This document shows positions 1 to 9,288 of a stretch of 64,000 bases of DNA, in pieces (the first letter of the stretch is position 1; each line of letters starts with the position of its first letter). Both the position numbers and the translations under genes were made by a program. Below the pieces are notes generated by a model. The model was not told the DNA's origin and did not search any database. It saw only the letters and a list, made by a program, of their open reading frames with translations. Location: contig JAPNUO010000005.1 of assembly GCA_026627065.1 (NCBI GenBank), forward strand, positions 231,412 to 295,411, given 5' to 3'. Origin of the DNA: Bacillota bacterium (GTDB taxonomy: Bacteria > Bacillota > Sulfobacillia > Sulfobacillales > Sulfobacillaceae).

Positions 1-360
1 CAATCTCAATCCGGCGGTCAAGGGCGTCTCGGGTTTGCGGATGGATGTCAGTTTATTTCATGAGCGTCCAAAATCTAGAGCTGTGTAAGACAATGAGTGG
101 CGAGTTGTCGGCAAATGGACGGGATGATGTGGCGCTTCAGGAATCGCCAGTGGTCGGGGGCCAGATAGGGGACCGCAGTAACGCCTATTTGATCTTGCGG
201 AGGGGGTAGGCCGGGGATGTCGAAGGGTGCCCACCGTACCCTCGGGCAGATGCGTTTGAGGCAATGCGCGTCACCCCGAAGTGACCTAGCCGTGAACGAT
301 GAAGTCTAAACGTGCCGTTTAAGTTGGGAGCTAGGGTGCTGGTGAAAAATCTCCGTCAAA
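1..360. other. Window edge, no recognisable gene
   Basis: I see no coding region I can support here. Open frames are short, lack ribosome binding sites and resemble nothing I know. The stretch precedes a decayed transposase, so it may be mobile-element debris. Confidence 0.5.
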
Positions 361-1254
361 TGGCGTTTTGACGCAGAATCGGGGATCTTGTGGGCCCGGG
401 GGAATGCGGCGTGCTGGGGCGCCGAACCCGGCCAACTCTCCCTGGATGATGCGGATGAATGGTGGCGCTAGATTCTGGCCACCTCGGGGTGGGTTCGCAT
501 TCCGGACGGGAGTGCCGGCCATTGGCCGGATAAGCCTCTGGCCGCTTGGTATGCGGAGGGCTGTCCATCCCTTCCCCTTAGCGGTATGGTCGCCTTGTTG
601 TTGCTTCAGATGGTCTATGGCTGGTCGGTTCGTCAGGCGATGGAAAATACCCGGTTCGATGACCAGGTGAAATTTACCTTGCGCGTCAGGCGCACGCCCG
701 AGAATCCCAGAGAATCACTCCACCGCTGTAAGTGCCGGGCCCAGGCGTTGACCCGGGATCTCGGGCACCACCGCCTCCGGGAAACGTTGCAAGAGGCCAG
801 GGCGGCGGGATTATTGGGAGACGAAGACAGGATCGAGAACTTTATGATGGCGGGCGCGGCCGCCCGACAGGAAACGCGGATGTTGATCGTCTGCGTCATG
901 CGTCGGTGCGATGATTGGGGGCGTAAGAAACTGGCCACTGACTGGGGGAATGAGGCGGAGCGTGAGGCCTAGTTGCAGGAACGGGCGGATGCGGCGACCT
1001 TCGTAGCGTGGGTGCGGCAGCAGACGGAATGAGAGAGCCATCAACCGGCGGCGACGTTATGGGAGACCATAGCCGCTCACGATGTGACGCGGGACCCGGA
1101 CGACACGGCCCAGATTGCAGAGCAGCTAGCCCCTGACCGGGTGATCGCGGTCGTGGACCGGAGGTGCGTCATGGGCGGAAAACCTGCCGTCAACCATTTG
1201 ACGGGTACAAAGCACATGTGACAGCCCAGATCGGCACCCACCCCACGACTCTGA
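361..1254 (+). pseudogene. Decayed IS1182-like transposase
   Basis: Reading frame 1 from about 361 gives a transposase-like N-terminus that passes through an in-frame TAG at 469-471, then YAEGCPSLPLSGMVALLLLQ and YGWSVRQAMENTRFDDQVKF around 553-672, the pattern of the N-terminal domain of IS1182-type DDE transposases. The same frame continues past stops at 970 and 1030 to APDRVIAVVDRRCVMGGKPA, which resembles the family's second conserved block (usually DPEMRHGRKS). Just after this, near 1190-1200, the frame slips by one and the next block reads FDGYKAHV. So there are at least three nonsense codons and one frameshift. The C-terminal part beyond about 1255 is too degraded to place. Family assignment is from remembered consensus. 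Confidence 0.6.
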
Positions 1255-2075
1255 GGGACGGCGCCTAGCGTCCAGCTGAAGGCCTGGTGCCGCTGCCGCC
1301 CCCGCGCGCTCCCCTCAGCCAACGGTCGCATTTCCCGGGGAGACGCCTGAGGACGGTCGGCTCCGGGCGCAGTTGTTCGGGGAGGCCAGGGCACGGGGTG
1401 TGCGGCATCCGCACGAAGCCGTCGAGTCTACGTGCTAACCACGCTACCGTCGGCTCGGCACCATCGAATACGCCATCCACGGTCTCACCCGTTGGCGGGA
1501 TCGAGCCACCCATCCTTGGGGCCGGAAGTCGGTCGATGGTGGCGGTTTCTTTCTGGCGTGGACTTTGATTCGCCCTTGGATCACGGCGGTTAAGCGTGTG
1601 CGATAGCGTCATAAGGGTAAAACGAGCATGAACTCGTTGTCACTTCTTGGGGACTTTTTGATCGAGGTTGCCGAGATTGGGCACGAATCGGCAACATTGA
1701 CTGGCTTAACGAACGCGTTCCTCCTACCTTAGTGTTTTGTGTGAATGCTCTTGTTCTCATAGTTTTTTGTGAATCCCAGGACCTCTGCGACCGTCTGTCG
1801 ATGAACGACCTCCCGCAGCCTACCTGAGAAGTTGCAGGGTCTTGGCCCGTATCGTCCTGTGTGCAGGATACGGTCATTCCGGATGCAGACGAGGGGAGCG
1901 GACGCTTTGTCGCAGGGTCTGGTGTCGCTCCCGACGAAAGAGCGTACACTGCCCGAAAGACGGTCTATGTCAAGGATGTGGATAACTGAGATGACACCGT
2001 GTGATCAAGCCGAAAGGCAATACCTCAGGAAGCGGTCGCTGGACGGCGAGCGCGAGGGCCCCGTATCCTCTGCGG
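1255..2075. other. Degraded intergenic stretch
   Basis: No supportable gene. The first 350 bases may include a heavily mutated C-terminus of the upstream transposase (a frame near 1500-1600 has an Arg/Lys/Trp-rich look), but I cannot show it. The last part probably includes the non-coding end of the IS110-family element that follows. Confidence 0.4.
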
Positions 2076-3281
2076 TTAGGCCGCGTGGCGCGCGCGGTCG
2101 GCTAAGAACCGGGCCTCGTCATAGGGCTGGCGCGTCTTCCACATGCGGAAGAGAATGCGGAGCCAGACGTTCGCCAGCGCGCGCAAGGCGGCATGGTGGC
2201 CATGACCCCGGGCCCGGTACTGGTCGTAGTACGCCCGGGCCCAAGCACAGCGCGACAAGGAGGTGAAGGCGAGTTGATGCACGGCCGCGCGAAAATGCTT
2301 ATCACACGCGCGACGCATATGCACGCGTTTGAGTTTCCCGCTTTGGTAGAGCACCGGGCTGGTGCCGGCCAAGGCTTGAACGGCCTCTGCCCGTTCAAAC
2401 CGGTCCCGATCGGGACCCAACCCGGCCTGGAGACGAGCGCCCACGGTCACGGCGACCCCCGGCACACTCATCCAGAGGTCAGCATCCGGGTCCGCCAAAA
2501 AAAGCTCGGCGAGGTGCTCGCGCAAGGCCTGATGCTCCGTCTGCAGGGTCTGGAGTTGCGCGACCAGCGCCCGGACGGCCCAAACTTGGGCGCGGCGCTT
2601 GCCGGGCGAGGCCTCCAAGGCCCGTTGCTGCAACGCACTCCAAATGCGGGGCGCGGCTTTCGCCGCGTGGGGATAGCGGTGCTGCCGCAGCCAGGTCATG
2701 ACCTCACTCACCGTCAGGCGCCGCGCCTCCTGGGGATCCGGCCACGTCGCCAAAAAGGCCAGCGAGACGGGGCGGCTGATGTCCGCAAAGGCGGCCAGGA
2801 CTTGCGGATAATAGCTTTTCAAGGCGGCCAAGAGCTGATTGGTCAAGCGGGTGGTCTGCTGCGTCAAGTCTTCGTCAATACGGGTCAATTGCCGCAATTC
2901 GATCCACGCTTCGTCGGCGGGCCGCAAGGGGCGCAACTGGTCGCGCTCGGTCCAGCCCAAGCGGGCCAAAATGGCCGCATCCAGGCGGTCGGTTTTCGCG
3001 CCAGAGGGCTTACGGCGGGCCTCCGACACTTTGGGATTCACCGGATACACCCAAAAGCCTGTGGTGCTCAGCCAATCCACCACCAACCCTTGCGACGTCT
3101 CAATCACGACATGCACATCTGTGCGCACGTGGTGCGCCCACGCGAGCAGCCGACCTTCCAACGCCTCCAGCGCCTCCCGGGTGTGATCTATCTGCCCGGC
3201 CCACAGGATATGGCCGGGCGCATCTTGCACCACCACGTCATGATGGCCGTCGGCCCAGTCCCATCCCACGACGATTTCCAT
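2076..3281 (-). CDS. IS110-family transposase (DEDD recombinase)
   Basis: A 401-residue protein with the two-domain plan of IS110-family recombinases. The N-terminal RuvC-like domain has the acidic set D8 (VGWDWAD), E61 (VVIETS), D98 and D101 (KTDRLDA). The C-terminal Transposase_20 region has SVPGVAVTVGARL and ALAGTSPVLYQSGKLKRVHM, followed by the Arg/His-rich segment expected there; the catalytic Ser of this family lies in that domain. Length is normal for the family and the frame is uninterrupted, so it may be active. A ribosome binding site (AAAGGAG) lies just upstream of the ATG. IS110-type elements make a structured bridge RNA from non-coding DNA beside the gene; the 3282-3618 gap is the candidate. 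Confidence 0.88.
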   Translation of the reverse strand: MEIVVGWDWADGHHDVVVQDAPGHILWAGQIDHTREALEALEGRLLAWAHHVRTDVHVVIETSQGLVVDWLSTTGFWVYPVNPKVSEARRKPSGAKTDRLDAAILARLGWTERDQLRPLRPADEAWIELRQLTRIDEDLTQQTTRLTNQLLAALKSYYPQVLAAFADISRPVSLAFLATWPDPQEARRLTVSEVMTWLRQHRYPHAAKAAPRIWSALQQRALEASPGKRRAQVWAVRALVAQLQTLQTEHQALREHLAELFLADPDADLWMSVPGVAVTVGARLQAGLGPDRDRFERAEAVQALAGTSPVLYQSGKLKRVHMRRACDKHFRAAVHQLAFTSLSRCAWARAYYDQYRARGHGHHAALRALANVWLRILFRMWKTRQPYDEARFLADRARHAA

Positions 3282-3618
3282 GTTCTTTGCACTCCTTTCT
3301 CAAAGACTCCCTGGACCCACGCGCCTTATTTCTCACCAGACGTGGCCTCCCGGGCCGTTCGACCGGTCTATGAGGGGTTCCAGGGCTCACACCGTCTCCC
3401 GGAAAGGCGAATCTTTCGGCAGCGATCGCATCGCAAGGAGGACAAAGCTTTTCCGGGAAGAGTGGCCGTCCACCACGATTTGAGAATGGACTAAACCAGA
3501 GGACGAGATCCAGTGGCTCGTCACAATCTTGGCCAAAAGTTATCCACCATTGAGATTAACAAATAAGGAGGAACGCCTCTCCCTCGTCCCAGACGTCCCG
3601 GGATCACCACAGTCTTAC
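3282..3618. other. Non-coding flank between two IS110-family genes; possible bridge RNA
   Basis: This 337-base gap lies upstream of the intact transposase (read on the minus strand) and downstream of the frameshifted one. In the IS110 family the bridge RNA that pairs with donor and target is encoded in such terminal non-coding DNA. I could not fold it convincingly by eye or find the element ends, so the RNA is inferred from family knowledge. Confidence 0.3.
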
Positions 3619-4867
3619 TTACGCCGCAGCCGCCGTCGTGGACCGCGCAAAGGCCCGTGCGGCATCATAAGGGGACCGATGCCGCAAACACGCCCATGCG
3701 ATGCGTAAGAGTTTACAGGCCAGGGCGATCAACGCCGCTTTGGGGGCCAGGCGCTCGCGCCGTGCCCGATAGCGTGCCCGCGCGGGACCCTCGTGGGCAA
3801 TGGCCACCAGCGCCGCCTGATACAACACCTGCCGGGCTTGCGGCCGCCCGCGTTTCGCCACATGGGAGTTGCCTTGATACTTACCCGAGTTGTCGGACAC
3901 CACGTTCAGGCCCGCCATCCGCACTGCCTGCTGGGGATGGGCATAGTCCGCCAAGTTTCCCCATGCACCGAGCAAGGTCGCGATCACCACCGGGCCAAAA
4001 CCGGGAATCTCCCGCAAAGCGTCGGCCCCGGCCACCGAGGCCTCCAAGGCCTGTTGCGCGGCTTCGGTGGCCGCGAGCGTGGCGCGCGCCGCGCGCCAAT
4101 GCCCCAAGTACGCCGCCCGCGGGGCCCGGGCACTGGCGTGTCCGGGGATCCCAATGGAGTCGCGATAGGCGGTCACGAGCGCCTGAGCCCGCTTCCGGCC
4201 GACGCGATGATGGGACGCCTCCAGCAAAGCCGCGACCAAGTCCTCGAAGGGATAGGCCACCACGTCCGCCGGCAAGGGCACGGTATTCAGCACCCACAGG
4301 GCCGCTAGACCGTCCCAGGCTTTGAAGACGCGTCGAAATTGCGGCGCATAGACATCAATCCAACCCTGGATGCGATTTTGCCAGCGAATGACGTCCGCCT
4401 TTTGTTGGCGCCGGGTCACGGCCAAGGTGGCCAGCTCGCTCCAGACGCCCTCACGCGGTGTCCAGGGCAGGTATCGCCCCTCGGCGACCGCCCGAGCGAT
4501 AATCCCGGCATCCTTGGCGTCGTGTTTCGAGGGCGTCCGGTCGTCGACTTCTTTGAGCTTGTGCCGTGTGTAGGGGATTGACTAAGACGACCGTGACACC
4601 CGGTTGTTGGCGGAGCCAATAAGCCAACGGCAGCCAATAGCTGCCCGTAGACTCCAGCCCAATCACGAAGCGAGTACCGGCGGGCCGGTGGGCCCACAAC
4701 AACTCGAATCCCGGGCGACTATTCGCGAACCGCATCGGTTTACCCGCAGACAATCCATTCGGGAACACCCACTGGATGTCATGCCAGCCTTGGGCCACAT
4801 CGATCCCCCCAATCACGGCGCCTTGTACCGCGGCTTTGCGTTGGTCAATCGTCGATGTAGAATGCAT
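3619..4867 (-). pseudogene. Frameshifted IS110-family transposase
   Basis: Two overlapping minus-strand frames together make one IS110-family protein. The first frame starts at ATG 4867 behind AAGGAGG (4876-4882) and gives GGIDVAQGWHDI, FVIGLESTGSYW and VVLVNPLHT. The second continues with HKLKEVDDRTPSKHDAKDAG and runs to the C-terminal helix-hairpin-helix-like IPGFGPVVIATLLGAWG and RMAGLNVVSDNSGKYQGN. A clean join needs removal of one base of the CC pair at 4564-4565, so a single-base insertion broke the gene. All four acidic positions and the C-terminal domain are otherwise preserved, which suggests recent inactivation. Sequence differs clearly from the neighbouring intact transposase, so these are two different elements, not a duplication. 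Confidence 0.82.
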
Positions 4868-5122
4868 CAATAAGTCCTCCTTGGTCTGGTGTCGGCTTTG
4901 CACCATCAACAGTACCAAAGGGGGATTTTTTTCCTCAACTGTCAACGTCCGCCAACATCACAACTCTACAGGACGCTTTTAACAGCAACGGTCAATGATG
5001 GTGCGGGATCCGGCTTCTGACTCCTTCCGCACTTAACGAAATATGTATATTTCCATCCCCCCTCCCACGTCGACAATACCCTATAGTACGCTATGAACGA
5101 AGACGAAGAGGAGGAGACCAAG

Positions 5123-5329
5123 ATGCGATTCGTCGTCCGCCAGCAGGTTTGTGACATTAAGCCCAGTAAGGCCCTCCGTCAAACAGCCGGAGTCTCGCTG
5201 AGCCCGCGGGTTCGTTATACGGGGCATCTCCATAATCACTGGTTTCCCCCCACACAGGTCTTCTCGCTTGTTACGGAGGACCGTCCTGAGCCGGCCTTGA
5301 CTACTCAAGATGCGTACCGTGCCATGTAG
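5123..5329 (+). CDS. Small hypothetical protein before the chloride channel
   Basis: A 68-residue open frame starting with MRFVVRQQVCDIKP behind a strong ribosome binding site (AGGAGGAG, 6 bases before the ATG). It ends 53 bases before the likely start of the CLC gene, so the two may be co-transcribed. I do not recognise the sequence; it is basic, has no membrane segment and no clear domain. The good ribosome site is the only reason to list it; it may be a chance frame in IS-flanking DNA. Confidence 0.3.
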   Translation: MRFVVRQQVCDIKPSKALRQTAGVSLSPRVRYTGHLHNHWFPPTQVFSLVTEDRPEPALTTQDAYRAM

Positions 5330-5382
5330 TGCTTTGGTTTCGCCCGGGGAAAAGCTTTGTCCCTGAAAGGGGAGAACCCATC

Positions 5383-6732
5383 ATGAAGACCATCATTCGC
5401 CGCATTTGGGAGCCGTTTTTGATGGGGCGCCAACTGGTCTTGTGGCTGCTGTTGGGGACCGCCACGGGCGCGTTGGTCGGGGTGGTCGTCACCTACTTCT
5501 TGAAGTTGCTCTTTTTCTCTATCGCGTTGACGGCGTCTTGGCCGTTTTGGCTCACGGCGTTGACGCTGCCTCTCGGCGGTTTGGTCACGGGACTTCTCAT
5601 TCACTACGGCGCCCCCAGCGCGGCTGGTCACGGCACCGAAGCCGTCATTCGTGCCGTCCACCGGGACGCCGGCCGGATTAACTGGAAGGTGGCGCCCGTT
5701 AAAGCTCTCGCCACCATTACCACCATTGCGCCGGGCGGATCAGCAGGTAAGGAAGGTCCGTCGGCACAAATTGGGGCGGCTGTAGCCTCAGCGGTTGCCG
5801 ATCTGCTGCGGTTGTCGGCCGATCAACGCCGACGCATCGTCATCTGTGGCATTGGGGCCGGGTTTGCCACCGTTTTTGGCACGCCCGTGGCAGGCGCCAT
5901 TTTAGGGATTGAGGTGCTCGCCATTGGTGACCTCTGGTACGACATGCTGTTGCCGTCATTTGCGGCTTCCGTTACCGCGTATGAAGTCGCGCAGGCGCTC
6001 GGCCTGACCTGGACTTATCCGCGGACGGCGGTTCCTCTCCCGTTGACGATGGGTCTCTTCGGCCGGTTGGTGGTTTGGGGAATGGTGGCCGGGTTAGTGG
6101 CGTATGTCCTCGTTCTGGCAATGGATGGTCTCCACCAATGGATGCACCGCTGGCGTACGACCTATCAGGTGTGGCCGCCGCTCTTCCCACTGATGAGTGG
6201 GGTGGCGCTGGTCGTTGTGATGGCCTTTGTGGGTCGCGCCTATGGGGGATTGTCCCTGCCCCTCCTTACCCGTGCTTTGGCCGGGCATACAGTGCCGACG
6301 TTGGCGTTCTGGTGGAAGCTTGTGACGGTCGCCATTACCTTGGGATTCGGCATGAGCGGGGGCATCATCACGCCGCTCTTCGTCATTGGCGCTACTTTGG
6401 GTTCGACCCTGGCGGGTCTGTTTCACCTTCCGCTAGCCATTGGCGCTGAATTGGGTATGGTTGCGGTGACGGCGGCCGGCACCAATGCTCCGATTGCGCT
6501 CATCATCATGGGCATGGAGCTCTTTGGAAGCCGGCTCGCCCCAGAATTTCTGATTGTCGCGGTACCCGCTTTTATCATGATTGGCAATCATAGTGTCTAT
6601 CCCAGCCAACAAGTGCGGTTGCAAAAATCTCCGTGGGTTCCCATTTCCGTCGGGCGCTCCTTGGAAGAGACCAGTGAGATCCCTCTCCATCTCCCCCAGC
6701 GACGCCGCCCTCAGGCCGCCCGAGACGACTAA
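5383..6732 (+). CDS. CLC-family chloride channel or antiporter
   Basis: A 449-residue polytopic membrane protein of the CLC family, which moves Cl- across the membrane, often in exchange for protons, and in acid-living bacteria helps pH homeostasis. Seen: the signature GGSAGKEGPSAQIG around residues 118-131 with the gating glutamate (E124), a later GFGMSGGIITPLF block that corresponds to the GxFxP ion-pathway motif, and near the C-terminus a Tyr in HSVYPSQ in the place of the central pore Tyr. There are about ten hydrophobic segments. No CBS domains are present, as in short bacterial forms. I chose ATG 5383 because AAGGGGAG lies 8 bases upstream; the longer GTG frame at 5329 has no such site. 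Channel versus exchanger cannot be told from sequence alone. Confidence 0.9.
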   Translation: MKTIIRRIWEPFLMGRQLVLWLLLGTATGALVGVVVTYFLKLLFFSIALTASWPFWLTALTLPLGGLVTGLLIHYGAPSAAGHGTEAVIRAVHRDAGRINWKVAPVKALATITTIAPGGSAGKEGPSAQIGAAVASAVADLLRLSADQRRRIVICGIGAGFATVFGTPVAGAILGIEVLAIGDLWYDMLLPSFAASVTAYEVAQALGLTWTYPRTAVPLPLTMGLFGRLVVWGMVAGLVAYVLVLAMDGLHQWMHRWRTTYQVWPPLFPLMSGVALVVVMAFVGRAYGGLSLPLLTRALAGHTVPTLAFWWKLVTVAITLGFGMSGGIITPLFVIGATLGSTLAGLFHLPLAIGAELGMVAVTAAGTNAPIALIIMGMELFGSRLAPEFLIVAVPAFIMIGNHSVYPSQQVRLQKSPWVPISVGRSLEETSEIPLHLPQRRRPQAARDD

Positions 6733-6990
6733 CTCTACGAATTTGCCAACGCATGACACAGCCGTAGAAGATTCTTCCTCTGCTGTCGAGGTTCGGAGGC
6801 CATCATCCAGGGCCATGGGACCCCCCAGCGCTGGACCCCGGCCGTATTGAAGGCTATCGCACCAAAATCAAGAAGCTTAAACCGATCAGCTCGGGCTTCC
6901 GCAATCGGGACCGCTCTCGGCGAAAAATGTTTTTGGGCTTCCTGCCCCTGACAGCGATCCCACAATTATTGACGTAGAGCCGTCGTTCTC
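6733..6990. other. Intergenic, nothing recognised
   Basis: Between the CLC gene and the rplM promoter I see no gene and no clear terminator. Short frames on both strands lack ribosome sites. Confidence 0.5.
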
Positions 6991-7019
6991 TTGACATGAA
7001 ACTGCTAAATGGCTAATAT
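6991..7019 (+). promoter_or_regulatory. Sigma-A promoter of rplM-rpsI
   Basis: TTGACA at 6991-6996 and TAATAT at 7014-7019 are separated by 17 bases, a near-perfect housekeeping promoter. It sits about 60 bases upstream of the rplM start, as expected for a ribosomal protein operon. Confidence 0.85.
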
Positions 7020-7032
7020 ACTCCTGTTTGGT

Positions 7033-7053
7033 TGTCGGACGGCGGGACCGACA
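7033..7053 (+). promoter_or_regulatory. Short leader hairpin before rplM
   Basis: TGTCGG (7033-7038) and CCGACA (7048-7053) can form a hairpin in the short 5' leader, just before the ribosome site GAGGAGGGG. Ribosomal L13 leaders that may be bound by the L13 protein are known in Bacilli; whether this is one I cannot tell. Confidence 0.35.
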
Positions 7054-7077
7054 GCGACCTGAGGAGGGGTATGACGG

Positions 7078-7512
7078 ATGTCCACCTACATGGCTCGTCC
7101 TGCTGAAGTGACGCGTAAGTGGTATGTGATTGACGCGGCAGGGCTGCCTTTAGGTCGAGTAGCGACGGCGGCGGCAACACTTCTGCGGGGCAAGCACAAG
7201 CCCATTTATACGCCGCACATTGACACGGGCGATTACGTGATCATCGTCAATGCGGAAAAGGTGATTTTAACGGGCCGGAAACTGGACCAAAAAATATATT
7301 TCCGGCATTCGGGCTATCCCGGCGGTGCCAAAAGAACGGTGTACCGGCAATTAATGTTGAAGAAACCGGATTTTGCGATGGAAAAGGCCATTCGTGGCAT
7401 GTTGCCGAAAAACCGCTTAGGACGCGCAATGTTTAAGAAACTCAAAGTTTACCGGGGCCCGGAGCATCCCCATGCAGCCCAGCAACCCGAGAAGTGGGAG
7501 GTTAAGAGGTAA
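7078..7512 (+). CDS. rplM: 50S ribosomal protein L13
   Basis: A 144-residue protein with the full L13 fold: [20 protein letters not shown] at the start, the [21 protein letters not shown] block, then [10 protein letters not shown] and the C-terminal [21 protein letters not shown]13 is an early 23S rRNA-binding protein needed for large subunit assembly. The start at 7078 follows GAGGAGGGG; an ATG at 7071 is out of frame. It overlaps the next gene by one base (TAATG), the usual rplM-rpsI coupling. Confidence 0.98.
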   Translation: MSTYMARPAEVTRKWYVIDAAGLPLGRVATAAATLLRGKHKPIYTPHIDTGDYVIIVNAEKVILTGRKLDQKIYFRHSGYPGGAKRTVYRQLMLKKPDFAMEKAIRGMLPKNRLGRAMFKKLKVYRGPEHPHAAQQPEKWEVKR

Positions 7513-7904
7513 TGGCGGTGGCGCAATTTTGGGGGACCGGCCGACGTAAGAATGCGGTGGCGCGCGTGCGACTGCTGCCAGGCAGCGGCCGGATCGTCAT
7601 CAACGGCCGTGACTTCGAAGAGTATTTTCCCGTGTTAACCATGCGCACAGCGGTTCTCGCGCCGCTGAAGGCGACCGACGCCGAGGGCCGGTTTGACGTT
7701 TTGGTGCGCGTGGAGGGCGGAGGACTGTCGGGACAAGCGGGGGCGGTGCGCCACGGCATTGCACGGGCGCTTTTGGCCGTCGATCCCAACTATCGTCCCA
7801 CTTTAAAACAACGGGGATTTTTGACGCGAGATGCCCGTGTGAAAGAACGAAGAAAGTACGGGTTGAAAAAGGCTCGGAAGGCTCCGCAATTTTCGAAGCG
7901 ATAG
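7512..7904 (+). CDS. rpsI: 30S ribosomal protein S9
   Basis: A 130-residue protein with the standard S9 sequence: [19 protein letters not shown] near the N-terminus, [19 protein letters not shown] in the middle, and the basic C-terminal tail [17 protein letters not shown] whose last Lys/Arg reach the P-site tRNA. It is translationally coupled to rplM (TAATG overlap) and is followed directly by an intrinsic terminator, so the operon has just these two genes. Confidence 0.98.
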   Translation: MAVAQFWGTGRRKNAVARVRLLPGSGRIVINGRDFEEYFPVLTMRTAVLAPLKATDAEGRFDVLVRVEGGGLSGQAGAVRHGIARALLAVDPNYRPTLKQRGFLTRDARVKERRKYGLKKARKAPQFSKR

Positions 7905-7910
7905 TGGGAC

Positions 7911-7937
7911 AAAAGCCCCTCACCCGGGGCTTTTTTG
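7911..7937 (+). terminator. Intrinsic terminator of rplM-rpsI
   Basis: AAAAGCCCC (7911-7919) pairs with GGGGCTTTT (7926-7934) around the loop TCACCC, followed by a T-rich run. It sits seven bases after the rpsI stop codon and also faces the end of the convergent HTH/TPR gene. Confidence 0.9.
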
Positions 7938-7938
7938 T

Positions 7939-9213
7939 TTATCGGGAAAAGCCGCTGAGAAAACGTGCCGAGGGTTCCTCGTGGGGCTCGCGTTCGAAGG
8001 CCAGGCGCCACAACGCGTCCAACGCTTGGGGGCGTCGGGCTTTGACGGCCAGTACGGCATGCTGGAGTTGAAGGTGGGGGTCTAAAGGTTGATAGCCCAA
8101 GGCGGCTTCGAGGTCTGCCAGGGCATCTTGGAGATGCGATTCGCGCGCGGCGCGTAACATCAGCGCCCAAGCCTTGGCGCGGTGAAAAATGGGGTCGTCC
8201 AATTGACCCAGAGCCCATTCAATCGCTTCCGCGCTCCAATCCTCCGATGTTCGGAGCCGTGCCAGCTGGATCCCCGTTTCAATGGCCTCGGCCAGGCACT
8301 GCGGCGGCACGGGGCGCTGGAGCGACTCCGCCCTTAAGGCGCGGACCAACGTGAGCGCCTCGTCGAGCTGTCCGGTGCGTAAAAAGCAGCGGGCGACATC
8401 TACCGTGAGGCAATAACGAGCGTCGCCTGGCTTGACGTCGGCCAGGCGCTGAGCCGCCTTGCTGACCCAGGACTGGGCCTCCTCGGCGCGATCCAGGTGG
8501 CACAAGGCGACAGCGACCCGCACTTCGAGTTCGGCCGCCTCGCGGCCCTCGGGAGACGCTGCGGCATAGGCTTCCTGGTAGAGGGACAGCGCCGAGAACC
8601 ACTCGTGGTGTTGAGCGCAAAAGTCTCCGTATTGAGAGAGCGCGCGAGCTAAAGGCTGGCGCAACTGGGCCTTCCGGGCAATATCCACGCTTTGATGAAA
8701 GTAGGCGACCGCCTCGTGAAAGAGGCCCTGGGCGGCGGTGACTTCGCCCAGCGCCAGCGCGATGTCGGCGACCACGGCAGGATCTTCTTGCGGACTCAAG
8801 CGGTCCAGCGCTGCCCGAAGATGTTCGCGCGCCTCGCTGTAGCGTTGCCGTGACATTTCCAGCCGACCCATCATACTTTGAATCTTGGCCAAGAGAATGT
8901 CGCTGCCCATGCGCTCGGCCAGGTGACGAGCTTCTTCGAGGCCCACAAGCGCTTCATCGAGTCGGTGGCTTAGCCACAGCGCTTCGGAGGCTTTCAGCAA
9001 GACCTCGACTGTTCGGGCTTCCTCGTCGTTGTCGAGGAAGTAGCCGATGGGTTTGTCAAGCCGCTTGGCGATGATTTCTAAAGCCTTGCGAGACGGACGA
9101 ATGCGGCCTAGCTCAACTTGACTAACGTAGCTCTTAGTAAGTTCGTGACCCGCTAACTGTTCTTGAGTTAAGCCGAGTTTTTTGCGGGCGTCGCGAATCT
9201 TCTCTCCGACCAC
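7939..9213 (-). CDS. HTH (Xre-type) regulator with TPR domain
   Basis: About 424 residues. The N-terminus is a helix-turn-helix of the Xre/Cro type (KIRDARKKLGLTQEQLAG, then SYVSQVELGRIRPSRKALE). The rest is a series of helical TPR-like repeats (about residues 80-410) rich in Ala/Leu/Glu. This layout resembles Rap/PlcR/Rgg-like regulators and other Firmicutes HTH-TPR proteins, some of which sense peptides; no ligand can be named here. Starts: GTG at 9213 lies 7 bases after AGGAGG and is my choice; ATG 9219 is only one base from that site and TTG 9234 lies upstream of it. It is divergent from the tRNA nucleotidyltransferase gene and convergent with rpsI. Confidence 0.8.
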   Translation of the reverse strand: MVGEKIRDARKKLGLTQEQLAGHELTKSYVSQVELGRIRPSRKALEIIAKRLDKPIGYFLDNDEEARTVEVLLKASEALWLSHRLDEALVGLEEARHLAERMGSDILLAKIQSMMGRLEMSRQRYSEAREHLRAALDRLSPQEDPAVVADIALALGEVTAAQGLFHEAVAYFHQSVDIARKAQLRQPLARALSQYGDFCAQHHEWFSALSLYQEAYAAASPEGREAAELEVRVAVALCHLDRAEEAQSWVSKAAQRLADVKPGDARYCLTVDVARCFLRTGQLDEALTLVRALRAESLQRPVPPQCLAEAIETGIQLARLRTSEDWSAEAIEWALGQLDDPIFHRAKAWALMLRAARESHLQDALADLEAALGYQPLDPHLQLQHAVLAVKARRPQALDALWRLAFEREPHEEPSARFLSGFSR

Positions 9214-9288
9214 AGGCATTCCTCCTAATAACAATGTATCATAAGTACAAAGTCATTTAACAGGCCAAAAGCTAGGTGGGACAGGGCG

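Noticed and set aside
2193..3494. Long plus-strand open frame of 433 codons
   Set aside because: It is the antisense shadow of the intact IS110-family transposase and its composition follows from that gene.
4425..4868. Programmed frameshift in the second IS110-family gene
   Set aside because: IS110-type genes are normally single-frame, there is no slippery heptamer at 4564-4565, and removing one base restores the consensus exactly, so a simple insertion mutation fits better.
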